Of a stretch of DNA of 64,000 nt, positions 54,109 to 63,934 are shown in pieces. The stretch is from positions 62,001 through 126,000 of the forward strand of contig JAFKFN010000007.1 of NCBI GenBank assembly GCA_017308255.1, read 5' to 3'. This DNA comes from Altererythrobacter sp. GTDB taxonomy: Bacteria; Pseudomonadota; Alphaproteobacteria; Sphingomonadales; Sphingomonadaceae. How positions within the stretch are numbered: the first letter of the stretch is position 1; every line of letters starts with the position of its first letter. The notes under the pieces are model-generated. The model was not told the origin of the DNA. It worked only from the letters and a program-made list of their open reading frames with translations, and made no database searches. A program made the position numbers and the translations under genes.

Positions 54109-54355
54109 CTCCGTCTTTCCAGACGAAGCATATACGCCACTGCATATTAATTGAAATGGAATGCTGGCCGGCGCGATCGCCGTCCAATGCGTGGAGGCGA
54201 TTCGAAGGCGGATTGCGGAGGTCGTCCAATGTCTTCGCGCGATTCAGAAGCCTGAGCTTGGCCAAGGCGCGCTGCTGGATGTCCGCCGGCAGCTTCCGGC
54301 TGCGTAGGCCGGACCAGATGCGCCCAGCTTCTTTGTCGGCAAAATCGGCAATCAT
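54074..54355 (-). CDS. higB: HigB-type toxin (RelE/ParE superfamily mRNA interferase)
   Basis: Predicted ribosome-dependent mRNA endonuclease of 93 residues. HigB features: FADKEAGRIWSGLRSRKLPA, LRLLNRAKTLDDLRNPPSNR, LHALDGDRAGQHSISINMQW and RICFVWKDGDAHGVEIIDYH, ending in the conserved D-Y-H (the His is catalytic in the family). It precedes higA with a 35-bp overlap, the typical toxin-first order. Codons are less GC-biased than in neighbouring housekeeping genes, consistent with transfer. ATG 54355 with AGAGAG upstream. Confidence 0.88.
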   Translation of the reverse strand: MIADFADKEAGRIWSGLRSRKLPADIQQRALAKLRLLNRAKTLDDLRNPPSNRLHALDGDRAGQHSISINMQWRICFVWKDGDAHGVEIIDYH

Positions 54356-54457
54356 TGCTGCTCTCTTCGGCGCTTCTTGCAGGTACAAGGCGCTCGTGAA
54401 GGAGTTCAGCCGAGCTGTTGATATTTAACTACATTCAGTGCGTGGGGATTTCAAGCA

Positions 54458-56644
<2,187 letters not shown>

Positions 56645-56645
56645 G

Positions 56646-56660
56646 GTACGAATATGGAAC
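56646..56660 (-). promoter_or_regulatory. Possible LexA (SOS) box at the uvrB start
   Basis: On the minus strand GTTC-CATATTC-GTAC, one base before the uvrB start codon. The alphaproteobacterial LexA site is GTTC-N7-GTTC, so this has one mismatch (GTAC). uvrB is a usual SOS target, but the extreme closeness to the start codon is odd and would require a leaderless or repositioned transcript. Confidence 0.3.
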
Positions 56661-56829
56661 GTGGGGCGGCCTATCGCAATCGTTGGCCACCGCTTGTCGG
56701 CGCATGGCGCGATGAAAGGAGGGGGCCCAGCGCGGTGCATTTGATGGCCGCGATCTGACCGGACCCCGGAAACCTGGATCGATTGTTGCGTTCATGCTGC
56801 AATAAGTCGGTTTGGTTACAGACAAGGGC

Positions 56830-57612
56830 ATGGCGATTACCACCGCGACTCAACGACGCGCGTTCTCCGATGCGGCCATGCTTCGCGAAGCGGTGGCGCG
56901 CCGGCTGGAACTGTTGCACCGCAAGCCGCCGGCTGATGTGCATGGCCCTGAGGCGCGGCTGCTGTGGGGTGAGCTGGCGACCCCGATCGAGCCGGTGCGG
57001 CGGCTTTTCCGTGAGCCGTTCTCCCTGCCCCAAGCGGCCCATCCGCGCCTGGTCATGCTGCTGCCCGGCTTCGGCACCCATCCCTTGCGGATGCGCTACA
57101 TGGCCCAGCAGCTTGAACGGGCGGGGCACAAGGTCAAGCGCTGGGGCCTGGGTTTCAACCTGGGGCCGACCGAGGAGAACTTCGCCGCGCTGGAACGGCG
57201 CATTGCGCAGATCAGCGAGCGATACGGGCAGGACGTGGTGCTTGTCGGCTGGAGCCTGGGCGGCGTCTTCGCGCGCGAGCTGGCCAAGCGCGATCCGCGA
57301 CACGTGGCCAAGGTGATAACAATGGGCTCGCCGTTTTCGGGCACGCCTTATGCGAACAATGCCTGGCGCATCTATCAGCTCGTCACCGGCCATTCGGTGG
57401 AGCAGCCGCCTGTGGAGGCGGAATTGGCGGTGAAGCCGCCGGTGGAAACGGTAGCGCTGTGGAGTCCGCGCGATGGCGTGGTCTCTGCCCGCAGCGCCTG
57501 CGGCCTTCCCGGCGAGCGGGACCGCGCGCGGGCGCTGCGCTGCACGCATCTCGGCTTCGCCAATTCGCCCGAGGCGATCCGCGCGGTGGCGGCGGAACTG
57601 GAACGCGGCTGA
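56830..57612 (+). CDS. Alpha/beta hydrolase (lipase-like, soluble)
   Basis: A 260-residue hydrolase without a signal peptide: RLVMLLPGFGTHPLRMRYMA (strand and oxyanion loop, about 76-95), VVLVGWSLGGVFARELAKRD (nucleophile elbow GWSLGG, Ser about 141), ITMGSPFSGTPYANNA and ALWSPRDGVVSARSA (acid Asp) with a C-terminal CTHLGF (His, about 240). This is the layout of PGAP1/lipase-class hydrolases; substrate unknown. ATG 56830 preceded by ACAAGGG. It is 151 bp upstream of the Anbu gene in the same direction. Confidence 0.82.
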   Translation: MAITTATQRRAFSDAAMLREAVARRLELLHRKPPADVHGPEARLLWGELATPIEPVRRLFREPFSLPQAAHPRLVMLLPGFGTHPLRMRYMAQQLERAGHKVKRWGLGFNLGPTEENFAALERRIAQISERYGQDVVLVGWSLGGVFARELAKRDPRHVAKVITMGSPFSGTPYANNAWRIYQLVTGHSVEQPPVEAELAVKPPVETVALWSPRDGVVSARSACGLPGERDRARALRCTHLGFANSPEAIRAVAAELERG

Positions 57613-57762
57613 CCGCGCGCCCGGCGATCCTGGCACCGATGGCGGGGATAAGTTCCTGATTCGCTGTCAAGATCGCCCGCCTGCCCTTGCGATCGATCCT
57701 CGGACCGCCGAGGAATGGCCTGGTCGATCGCGCCGGAAGCAGCGAGAAGGAACGGGCTGGCG

Positions 57763-58548
57763 ATGACCTATTGCGTGGGAATGGTGATCGATGATGGGTT
57801 CGTCATGATGAGCGATACCCGCACCAATTCCGGCGTCGATAACATCTCCGTGTTCAGCAAGATGTTCCGCTGGTCGAATCCGGGGGAACGGATCATCGCC
57901 CTGATGACCGCCGGCAACCTGGCCACCACGCAGGCGGTGATCAGCAAGCTGGAGCAGCGCGACAGGGAACCCGCCGGCCGGCGGAACGCGCTGCTGGAAC
58001 TGCCGACCATGTTCCAGGTCGCCGCCGAGGCGGGCCGTCTGCTGCGCGAGACCGTGCGCGAAACGCAGGACGGGAACGGCCAGCAGGGCAAGGGCCGCTT
58101 CACCGCCTCGATGATCGTCGGCGGGCAGATCGCGGGCATGGAGCCGCGGCTGTTCCTGATCTATCCCGAAGGCAATTTCATCGAAGCGAACATCGATACA
58201 CCTTTCTTCCAGATCGGGGAGACCAAGTACGGCCGCCCGATCCTGTTGCGCGGTTATGACCGCACGATGGGTTTTGCGGATGCCGCCAAGCTGCTGATGG
58301 TCAGCTTCGATTCCACCCTCAGGGCCAATCTCTCCGTCGGCCTGCCGCTCGACCTGCTCATGGTGCGGCGCGACGAATACGAGCCGCTGCACGAGTGCCG
58401 GATCGAACACGGCGATCCTTATTTCACCGCCGTCTCGTCAGGCTGGAGCGGTGCCCTGCTGGATGCCTTCCATTCCCTGCCGGGCTACCCCTTCCCTGCG
58501 GAAGATAGCAAAGGGAATACCCATAATTTTGGCATTCCTAAACAATGA
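57763..58548 (+). CDS. Proteasome-type peptidase, Anbu family
   Basis: A 261-residue member of the Ntn-hydrolase superfamily, the 'ancestral beta subunit' (Anbu) related to HslV and 20S beta subunits. It begins MTYCVGMVIDDGFVMMSDTR, so removing Met exposes Thr as catalytic residue 1, then TNSGVDNISVFSKMF and GERIIALMTAGNLATTQAVI; LDLLMVRRDEYEPLHECRIE lies near the end. ATG 57763 follows GAGAAGGAACGG. In many bacteria Anbu is encoded with a transglutaminase-like protein, an alpha-E protein and a circularly permuted ATP-grasp protein; none is present here. The physiological substrate is unknown. Confidence 0.92.
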   Translation: MTYCVGMVIDDGFVMMSDTRTNSGVDNISVFSKMFRWSNPGERIIALMTAGNLATTQAVISKLEQRDREPAGRRNALLELPTMFQVAAEAGRLLRETVRETQDGNGQQGKGRFTASMIVGGQIAGMEPRLFLIYPEGNFIEANIDTPFFQIGETKYGRPILLRGYDRTMGFADAAKLLMVSFDSTLRANLSVGLPLDLLMVRRDEYEPLHECRIEHGDPYFTAVSSGWSGALLDAFHSLPGYPFPAEDSKGNTHNFGIPKQ

Positions 58549-58601
58549 CTTACGTAAAATTTCAGGTTGATTAGTTCCGAAATGGACGTAGCCTCCCTTA
58601 C

Positions 58602-58627
58602 GGAACGCTTCGTATTACGCGGGCGTT
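58602..58627 (+). promoter_or_regulatory. Candidate EcfG promoter of the FixJ-like gene
   Basis: GGAAC (58602-58606), 17 bases, CGTT (58624-58627), an exact match to the alphaproteobacterial general stress promoter, 62 bp before the ATG at 58690. It also argues against starts upstream of about 58635 in the same frame. Confidence 0.5.
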
Positions 58628-58689
58628 GCGTCGGAAATAGCTTCGGATTGGAAGCGTCTGGCGATGCATCCAGGGGGGCTGGGGGCAGA

Positions 58690-59424
58690 ATGACGGATAT
58701 GGAAAGAACGACTCTTCATATCGTCGGGGGCGATAGTCGGTCGCGGGCGGAACAGGCGCGGATCGCCTTCGCGCTGGGCCATCATGCCGAAGTCTATGGC
58801 GATCTGGGCGAATTGATCGAACGCCCTCCGGATGAAGGGCTCATCCTGGCGGCTGACGAGGATCTCGCGGTGCCGGCCCGGATGCTGGTCGATCGCCTGA
58901 GCGCCTCGGGGATATGGCTGCCGGTGGTGCTCGCGGCGCACGAGCCGACCGTCGAACGCGCGGTGGAGGTGATCAAGGCGGGCGCGCTCGATTATCTGGC
59001 CCTGCCGCTGGAGATGGGCAGCTTCGCGCGCCGCCTGGGATCGATCCTTGGCGAGGCGGAGACGTTCACCCGGCGGCGCCGGCGCGAGATCGAGGCGCGC
59101 CATGCGATCGGGCAACTGAGCCGGCGCGAACGCGAGGTGCTGGAACTGCTCAGCGAAGGATGCTCCAACAAGGAGATCGCGCACAATCTGTCCATCAGCC
59201 CGCGAACGGTGGAAATCCATCGCGGCAACATGATGGCCAAGCTGGGCGCCGGCCATGCCGCCGATGCCGTGCGCCTATGGATGGATGGGTGCGCGGATGG
59301 GACCCTGGCTGCCCACGCGGAGGAAGGGCCTGTGTTGCCCGGCGGCGAAGAGGGCATCGCGGGCCGCATCGGCGAACCGCACGGCACCCTGCCGCCGCGC
59401 GTCAGGCGCTTTCAGCGGCAATAG
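58690..59424 (+). CDS. FixJ/NarL-type regulator with degenerate receiver domain
   Basis: A 244-residue transcription regulator. The C-terminal LuxR-type DNA-binding domain is intact (about 140-205: LSRREREVLELLSEGCSNKE, IAHNLSISPRTVEIHRGNMM, AKLGAG). The N-terminal about 125 residues align by pattern with FixJ receivers, but every phosphorylation residue is gone: the acidic pair is HIVGGD, the acceptor-Asp strand is LILAADEDLAVPA, the Thr position is VVLAAHEP and the Lys position is YLALPLE in place of EKPF. It should thus work without a kinase. A tail of about 35 residues follows the HTH. GGGGGCAG precedes ATG 58690; longer starts are unlikely. A stress promoter precedes it. Confidence 0.85.
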   Translation: MTDMERTTLHIVGGDSRSRAEQARIAFALGHHAEVYGDLGELIERPPDEGLILAADEDLAVPARMLVDRLSASGIWLPVVLAAHEPTVERAVEVIKAGALDYLALPLEMGSFARRLGSILGEAETFTRRRRREIEARHAIGQLSRREREVLELLSEGCSNKEIAHNLSISPRTVEIHRGNMMAKLGAGHAADAVRLWMDGCADGTLAAHAEEGPVLPGGEEGIAGRIGEPHGTLPPRVRRFQRQ

Positions 59425-60089
59425 CTGCGCGTTGCGATGATGCCTTCGACATGGAGGTGATCGGCGTGGGCGGAATTATAATCCGGCCCCAGCACGGTAT
59501 CGAAGCGCTTGCAGGCGCTGCCATGCACCACGCGCAGGAACTGCCGCTCCCGCTCGTTGCCGCCGTTCCACGCCGCCTTGACGGTGATCCGCCGCCCGTC
59601 TTCCAGCACGAAGCCCGAAATGTCGATAGCCGCGCCTTCGGCATGGGCGGAGCGGCGTGACGAGCCGGCGACGTTGCGGCAGGAATAGCTGCCGAAGGTC
59701 TCGATAGAGCGCAGGCCCGAACCGAGTATCTGCCGCGCCGCGCGATCGACTCCGAAACGAGCCCAGCCGGCGAAGGCCTGGCTGACCTCGCAAGTCACCG
59801 GCCCGAGATTGGTCACCGAAAGCGGCTGGGCGGAATCCGATGCGAGGCTGGCGAGCTGGACGGTGTTGAGATTGCTGCAGCCTTCGCCGAGATAGCGATC
59901 GGGAAGCGGTGAAAAGCCCGCGCCGAGCCGGCCGAGTCGCGACAGGCACTGCGCCGCTTCCCCTGTCGGTGCGGCGGCCACGCCGCGCACCGGCGCCGGT
60001 GCGGCGGGTTCGCGGGACCGCTCCGGCAAGACCGAACAGCCGGAAAGAACGATGGCAGCCAGGAAAAGGGCAGCGCCAGGCCTGAACAT
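59412..60089 (-). CDS. Extensin-like lipoprotein (peptidase-like D-Ala-D-Ala fold)
   Basis: A 225-residue lipoprotein with signal LFLAAIVLSGC (Cys about 17) and an extensin-like C-terminal domain (about 60-225): ITCEVSQAFAGWARFGVDRA-type helix, TFGSYSCRNVAGSS, the His/Asp site RRSAHAEGAAIDISGFVLED (about 150), and YNSAHADHLHVEG (about 210), which resemble the zinc ligands of LAS-type peptidases (SxHxxGxAxD and HxH). Cys pairs suggest periplasmic disulfides. A cell-wall role is inferred. ATG 60089 is chosen for the lipoprotein signal. It ends 13 bp inside the convergent FixJ-like gene. Confidence 0.86.
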   Translation of the reverse strand: MFRPGAALFLAAIVLSGCSVLPERSREPAAPAPVRGVAAAPTGEAAQCLSRLGRLGAGFSPLPDRYLGEGCSNLNTVQLASLASDSAQPLSVTNLGPVTCEVSQAFAGWARFGVDRAARQILGSGLRSIETFGSYSCRNVAGSSRRSAHAEGAAIDISGFVLEDGRRITVKAAWNGGNERERQFLRVVHGSACKRFDTVLGPDYNSAHADHLHVEGIIATRSYCR

Positions 60090-60153
60090 GCGGGCATTGT
60101 TTGCATGTGCGGTTAACGGCAGCCTAACCGTGCGGGCGTCTGCGCTGTGCAAA

Positions 60154-60187
60154 AGAAAAGGGGAGCGCGGATGCGCCCCCCTTTCCC
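60154..60187 (-). terminator. Intrinsic terminator of the PEP-CTERM gene
   Basis: Read on the minus strand: AAAGGGGGGCGC, ATCC loop, GCGCTCCCCTTT, followed by TCTTTT. It is a strong GC stem with a T-tract, 20-50 bp after the stop at 60207. This is the clearest Rho-independent terminator in the window. Confidence 0.75.
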
Positions 60188-60206
60188 CATTCGCTAAACC
60201 GATGTG

Positions 60207-60755
60207 TCAGGCGAAGTTGAAGCGCACCCGCTGCTCGCGATCGCGGCGCCGCAGCGCGCCACCGACCAGGGCGAAGCCGAGGATCATCAGCGCCCAGGTG
60301 GCCGGTTCCGGAACGGCGGCGAAATTGACCGTGCCCGTCAACGAGTTACCGACTCCTGACGCTTCACCAAGGATGGTCAGGCGATAAGTGCCCGCGTCGA
60401 GGCCATAATCGCTCAGCGCCCACTGCTCGGTAGTTCCGTCGTCCACCGTCTTGACGAGCGAAAGCGGGCCGAGAAGGCCGCCGCCGCTCACCAAGGCTTG
60501 CGCAATATTCACGCTGGCGCTGCTCGTCGTAAACGAGAACGAATAGAGGCCCGAGAGATCGTTGGTGAAGTCGAGGAACAGGTCGACAGGATTGGCCAAT
60601 CCGACTTCCGCGTATCCGATCGCGAATTCCAGAGAATTGCCGTCTATTGCGGCAAAATCGAAGTTGGTGTCGTTGATGCTGACAGCCGCCTGTGCCGGCG
60701 CCGAAAGAGCCATCGCACAACCCGCGGTCAGCGCGGCAGTGAGGATCTTCTTCAT
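60207..60755 (-). CDS. PEPxxWA-CTERM sorting-signal exported protein
   Basis: A 182-residue exported protein: signal peptide MKKILTAALTAGCAMALSAP (cleavage near AQAA), a beta-rich domain (about 25-150, with NLDFTNDLSGLYSFSF-like strands and LDAGTYRLTILGEAS), then the sorting signal VPEPATWALMILGFALVGGA followed by RRRDREQR: PEP motif, hydrophobic helix, basic end. Such proteins are cut by an exosortase and placed on the surface or in exopolysaccharide matrix. No exosortase gene is in the window. AAAAGGGG precedes the ATG at 60755, and the gene has its own terminator. Confidence 0.9.
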   Translation of the reverse strand: MKKILTAALTAGCAMALSAPAQAAVSINDTNFDFAAIDGNSLEFAIGYAEVGLANPVDLFLDFTNDLSGLYSFSFTTSSASVNIAQALVSGGGLLGPLSLVKTVDDGTTEQWALSDYGLDAGTYRLTILGEASGVGNSLTGTVNFAAVPEPATWALMILGFALVGGALRRRDREQRVRFNFA

Positions 60756-61087
60756 GTTAACCCCTTTTCGTTAACTTTGTTCTCTAACCATCATAAAGCC
60801 GCCATTTCAACGGCAACGCCCTCGCAGCGGCAACGTGCCGTGGCGACTCGGTTCTGTGAGCACGCCCTAGCTGGTTACCATGGCAGGCGATTAGTTAAAG
60901 CCCGAATGCGCCGCTAAATTACGGAAATACCCTTAGTGTCTCTGATTGGAACACTATGGCCCGCCCCGTTCGCCCGGCCCCGAATGCGGCATTTTTCCCG
61001 GCCTTGACTTGGCCCGCCACCTCTCTATTGCGCCCGGCGGGCCACGCGGTCCCAACGCCGCGCGAGCTCTCTGCAAGGAGAGTCTTT
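60756..61087. other. 332-bp divergent intergenic region between the PEP-CTERM gene and serC
   Basis: AT-richer near the PEP-CTERM start (two GTTAAC boxes at about 60758 and 60771) and GC-rich near serC. A TTGACT (61004-61009) may be a -35 element for serC. The serC-proximal 75 bp hold two hairpins, listed separately. No tRNA or small gene was seen. Confidence 0.5.
61011..61083 (+). promoter_or_regulatory. Structured leader of serC with possible masking of the ribosome site
   Basis: Hairpin 1: GGCCCGCC (61011-61018) with GGCGGGCC (61036-61043), loop ACCTCTCTATTGCGCCC. Hairpin 2: CTCTC-TGCAAG-GAGAG (about 61068-61083) contains the AAGGAG ribosome site of serC. The loop of hairpin 1 carries another CTCTC that can pair with the same GAGAG. 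Two mutually exclusive ways of covering the ribosome site are therefore possible. A serC leader RNA motif is known in other alphaproteobacteria; I could not match it to this sequence. Confidence 0.45.
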
Positions 61088-62215
61088 ATGACTGAATACC
61101 CGCTTCCGGCGCGCAAGCCTGCGCGTCCGTTTTTTTCTTCCGGTCCCTGCGCCAAGCCGCCGGGCTGGTCTCCCGAAAATCTCAAGACCGAATCGCTGGG
61201 GCGTTCGCATCGCTCCAAGCTGGGCAAGGCGCGCCTGCAATACTGCATCGACCTGATGCGGGAGCTGCTGCAGCTGCCCGAAACGCATCGCATCGGCATC
61301 GTGCCCGGTTCCGATACCGGCGCCTTCGAAATGGCGATGTGGACGATGCTCGGCGCGCGCGGCGTGACGGCGCTGGCCTGGGAGAGCTTCGGTGAAGGTT
61401 GGGTCACCGATGTCGTCAAGCAGCTCGGCATCGAAGCCACGGTTTCGCGGGCCGATTACGGCCAGCTGCCGGATCTCGATAAGGTCGACTGGGCGGATGA
61501 CGTGCTGTTCACCTGGAACGGCACCACCAGCGGCGTGCGCGTGCCGGATGGGGAATGGATCCCGGCCGATCGCCAGGGCCTGAGCTTCGCCGACGCCACA
61601 AGCGCGGTGTTCGCTTACGACATTCCGTGGGACAAGATCGATGTCGCCACCTTCTCGTGGCAGAAGGTGCTCGGCGGCGAAGGCGCGCACGGCGTGCTGG
61701 TCCTCGGCCCGCGCGCGGTGCAGCGGCTGGAGGAATACACGCCCAAGTGGCCGCTGCCCAAGGTCTTCCGCCTGATGAGCAAGGGCAAGCTGGCCGAAGG
61801 CATTTTCAAGGGCGAGACGATCAACACGCCGTCGATGCTGGCGGTGGAAGATGCGATCTGGACGCTCGAATGGGCGAAGTCGGTCGGCGGGCTGGATGGC
61901 CTCAAGGCGCGCGCCACGGCGAACGCCCACGCGCTCGACAAGATCGTGGCGGAACGCGATTGGCTGGGCCATCTGGCGGTCGATCACGGCATCCGGTCGA
62001 AGACGTCGGTCTGCCTGACGGTCGAGGGCGCGGACGCCGATTTCATCAAGGCTTTCGCCAAGCTGCTGGAAGAGCAGGGCGCGGCTTATGACATCGCCGG
62101 CTATCGCGATGCCCCGCCGGGCCTGCGCATCTGGTGCGGCGCCACTGTCGACACCGCCGACATCGAAGCGCTCGGCCCCTGGCTCGACTGGGCCTGGAAC
62201 TCGCTCAAGAATTAA
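61088..62215 (+). CDS. serC: Phosphoserine aminotransferase
   Basis: PLP enzyme that converts 3-phosphohydroxypyruvate to phosphoserine, step two of serine synthesis. The 375 residues contain RPFFSSGPCAKPPGWSPENL, IGIVPGSDTGAFEMAMWTML, FTWNGTTSGVRVPDGEWI, ATFSWQKVLGGEGAHGVLVL (PLP Lys, about 196) and NTPSMLAVEDAIWTLEWAKS, the long form typical of alphaproteobacteria and Methanosarcina-like enzymes. AAGGAG is 7 bases ahead of ATG 61088. serA follows after 108 bp, so the two serine genes probably form an operon. Confidence 0.95.
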   Translation: MTEYPLPARKPARPFFSSGPCAKPPGWSPENLKTESLGRSHRSKLGKARLQYCIDLMRELLQLPETHRIGIVPGSDTGAFEMAMWTMLGARGVTALAWESFGEGWVTDVVKQLGIEATVSRADYGQLPDLDKVDWADDVLFTWNGTTSGVRVPDGEWIPADRQGLSFADATSAVFAYDIPWDKIDVATFSWQKVLGGEGAHGVLVLGPRAVQRLEEYTPKWPLPKVFRLMSKGKLAEGIFKGETINTPSMLAVEDAIWTLEWAKSVGGLDGLKARATANAHALDKIVAERDWLGHLAVDHGIRSKTSVCLTVEGADADFIKAFAKLLEEQGAAYDIAGYRDAPPGLRIWCGATVDTADIEALGPWLDWAWNSLKN

Positions 62216-62219
62216 GTCT

Positions 62220-62306
62220 CGTCAGTCCCGCGCAGGCGGGAACCCAGCGAAAAAAGATGCGCGAAGCGCTCGATCGCCCTGGGTCCCCGCGTTCGCGGGG
62301 ATGACG
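62220..62306. repeat. Interspersed palindrome, family B (copy 2), between serC and serA
   Basis: CGTCAGTCCCGCGCAGGCGG, then GAACCCAG, is inverted as CTGGGTCCCCGCGTTCGCGG, then GGATGACG, around a centre of about 30 bp. It fills the serC-serA gap and ends 17 bp before the serA start, so it will be within the serCA mRNA. Confidence 0.8.
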
Positions 62307-62323
62307 AAATAGAGGAATTTATC

Positions 62324-63907
62324 ATGACAAAGCCCAAAGTCCTCATTTCCGACAAGATGGACCCCAACGCCGCGCGCATTTTTGAAGAGCGCGGCTGCGA
62401 TGTCGATGTGAAGCCGGGCATGACGCCCGACGAGCTCAAGGCCGTGATCGGCCAGTATGACGGCCTCGCGATCCGTTCGGCCACCAAGGTGACCAAGGAC
62501 ATCCTCGACGCCGCGACCAATCTCAAGGTCATCGGCCGCGCCGGCATCGGCGTGGACAACGTCGATATTCCCGCCGCCAGCGCCAAGGGCGTGGTGGTGA
62601 TGAACACCCCGTTCGGCAACTCGATCACCACCGCCGAGCATGCGATCGCGCTGATGTTCGCGCTGGCCCGGCAGCTTCCGGAAGCCAACGCGCGCACGCA
62701 GAAGGGCGAATGGCCGAAGAACGCCTTCATGGGCGTGGAAGTGACCGGCAAGACGCTGGGCCTGATCGGCGCGGGCAACATCGGCTCGATCGTCGCCAGC
62801 CGGGCGCTGGGGCTGAAGATGAAGGTCGTCGCCTACGATCCGTTCCTGACGCCGGAACGGGCGGTGGAACTCGGCATCGAGAAGGCCGATCTGGACACGC
62901 TGCTGGCCAGGGCGGACTTCATCACGCTGCACACCCCGCTGACCGAGCAGACCCGCAACATCCTCAGCCGCGAGAATCTGGCGAAGACCAAGAAGGGCGT
63001 GCGCATCGTCAACTGCGCGCGCGGCGGACTGGTCGACGAGGCGGCGCTGAAGGAAGGGCTCGATTCCGGCCATATCGCCGGGGCCGCGCTGGACGTGTTC
63101 GAGACCGAACCGGCGAAGGATTCGCCGCTGTTCGACACGCCGAACTTCATCTGCACCCCGCACCTCGGCGCCTCCACCACGGAAGCGCAGGTCAACGTGG
63201 CCCTGCAAGTGGCCGAGCAGATGGCGGATTTCCTGGTGAACGGCGGGGTGACCAATGCGCTCAACATGCCCAGCCTCTCGGCCGAGGAAGCGCCGAAGCT
63301 GAAGCCCTACATGGCGCTGGCGGAAAAGCTTGGCAGCCTGGTGGGCCAGCTGGCCCACGGCAATCTCGACAAGATCTCGATCGAAGTTGAAGGCGCCGCC
63401 GCGCAGCTCAATCCGAAGCCGATCACCGGCGCGGTGCTGGCCGGTCTGATGAAGAACTATTCGGACACGGTGAACATGGTCAATGCGCCGTTCCTGGCCA
63501 AGGAACGCGGCCTCGACGTGCGCGAGGTTCGGCATGACCGCGAAGGCATCTATCACACCCTGGTGCGCGTCACCGTGGCGACCAGCCAGGGCGATCGGTC
63601 GGTGGCCGGCACGCTGTTCGGCAACGGCTCGCCGCGCCTGGTGGAAATCTTCGGCATCGGCATCGAAGCCGATCTCGAAGGCAACATGCTCTACATCGTC
63701 AACCGCGACGCGCCGGGCTTCATCGGCCGCATCGGCTCGCTGCTGGGCGAAGAGGGTATCAACATCGGCACCTTCCACCTCGGCCGCCGCGAGGCCGGCG
63801 GGGAAGCGGTGCTGCTGCTGAGCGTCGACCAGCCGATCCCGCCGACCCTGGTCGAACGCGCCGAGAAGCTGGAAGGCGTGAAGCTGGTCAAGGCGCTGGC
63901 GTTCTGA
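62324..63907 (+). CDS. serA: D-3-phosphoglycerate dehydrogenase
   Basis: First enzyme of serine synthesis. The 527-residue long form has the substrate-binding domain, a Rossmann domain with TLGLIGAGNIGSIVASRALG (about 147-166), ARGGLVDEAALKEGL (catalytic Arg region, about 233), CTPHLGASTTEAQVNVALQV (catalytic His, about 286), an intervening ASB domain (about 320-450) and a C-terminal ACT domain (about 455-527: MLYIVNRDAPGFIGRIGSLL, GEEGINIGTFHLGRREAGGE), where serine may bind for feedback control. It is the last complete gene of the window. Confidence 0.96.
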   Translation: MTKPKVLISDKMDPNAARIFEERGCDVDVKPGMTPDELKAVIGQYDGLAIRSATKVTKDILDAATNLKVIGRAGIGVDNVDIPAASAKGVVVMNTPFGNSITTAEHAIALMFALARQLPEANARTQKGEWPKNAFMGVEVTGKTLGLIGAGNIGSIVASRALGLKMKVVAYDPFLTPERAVELGIEKADLDTLLARADFITLHTPLTEQTRNILSRENLAKTKKGVRIVNCARGGLVDEAALKEGLDSGHIAGAALDVFETEPAKDSPLFDTPNFICTPHLGASTTEAQVNVALQVAEQMADFLVNGGVTNALNMPSLSAEEAPKLKPYMALAEKLGSLVGQLAHGNLDKISIEVEGAAAQLNPKPITGAVLAGLMKNYSDTVNMVNAPFLAKERGLDVREVRHDREGIYHTLVRVTVATSQGDRSVAGTLFGNGSPRLVEIFGIGIEADLEGNMLYIVNRDAPGFIGRIGSLLGEEGINIGTFHLGRREAGGEAVLLLSVDQPIPPTLVERAEKLEGVKLVKALAF

Positions 63908-63934
63908 ACGCCGGCCAGACACCCTTGCAAAACC

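Noticed and set aside
56768-56792. GGAAAC...CGTT upstream of the alpha/beta hydrolase at 56830 as an EcfG promoter
   Set aside because: The -35 core is GGAAA, not GGAAC, at this spacing; too weak to call beside two exact matches.
60949-60971. GGAAC...CGTT upstream of serC as an EcfG promoter
   Set aside because: The spacing is only 14 bases, outside the 16-18 range of the consensus.
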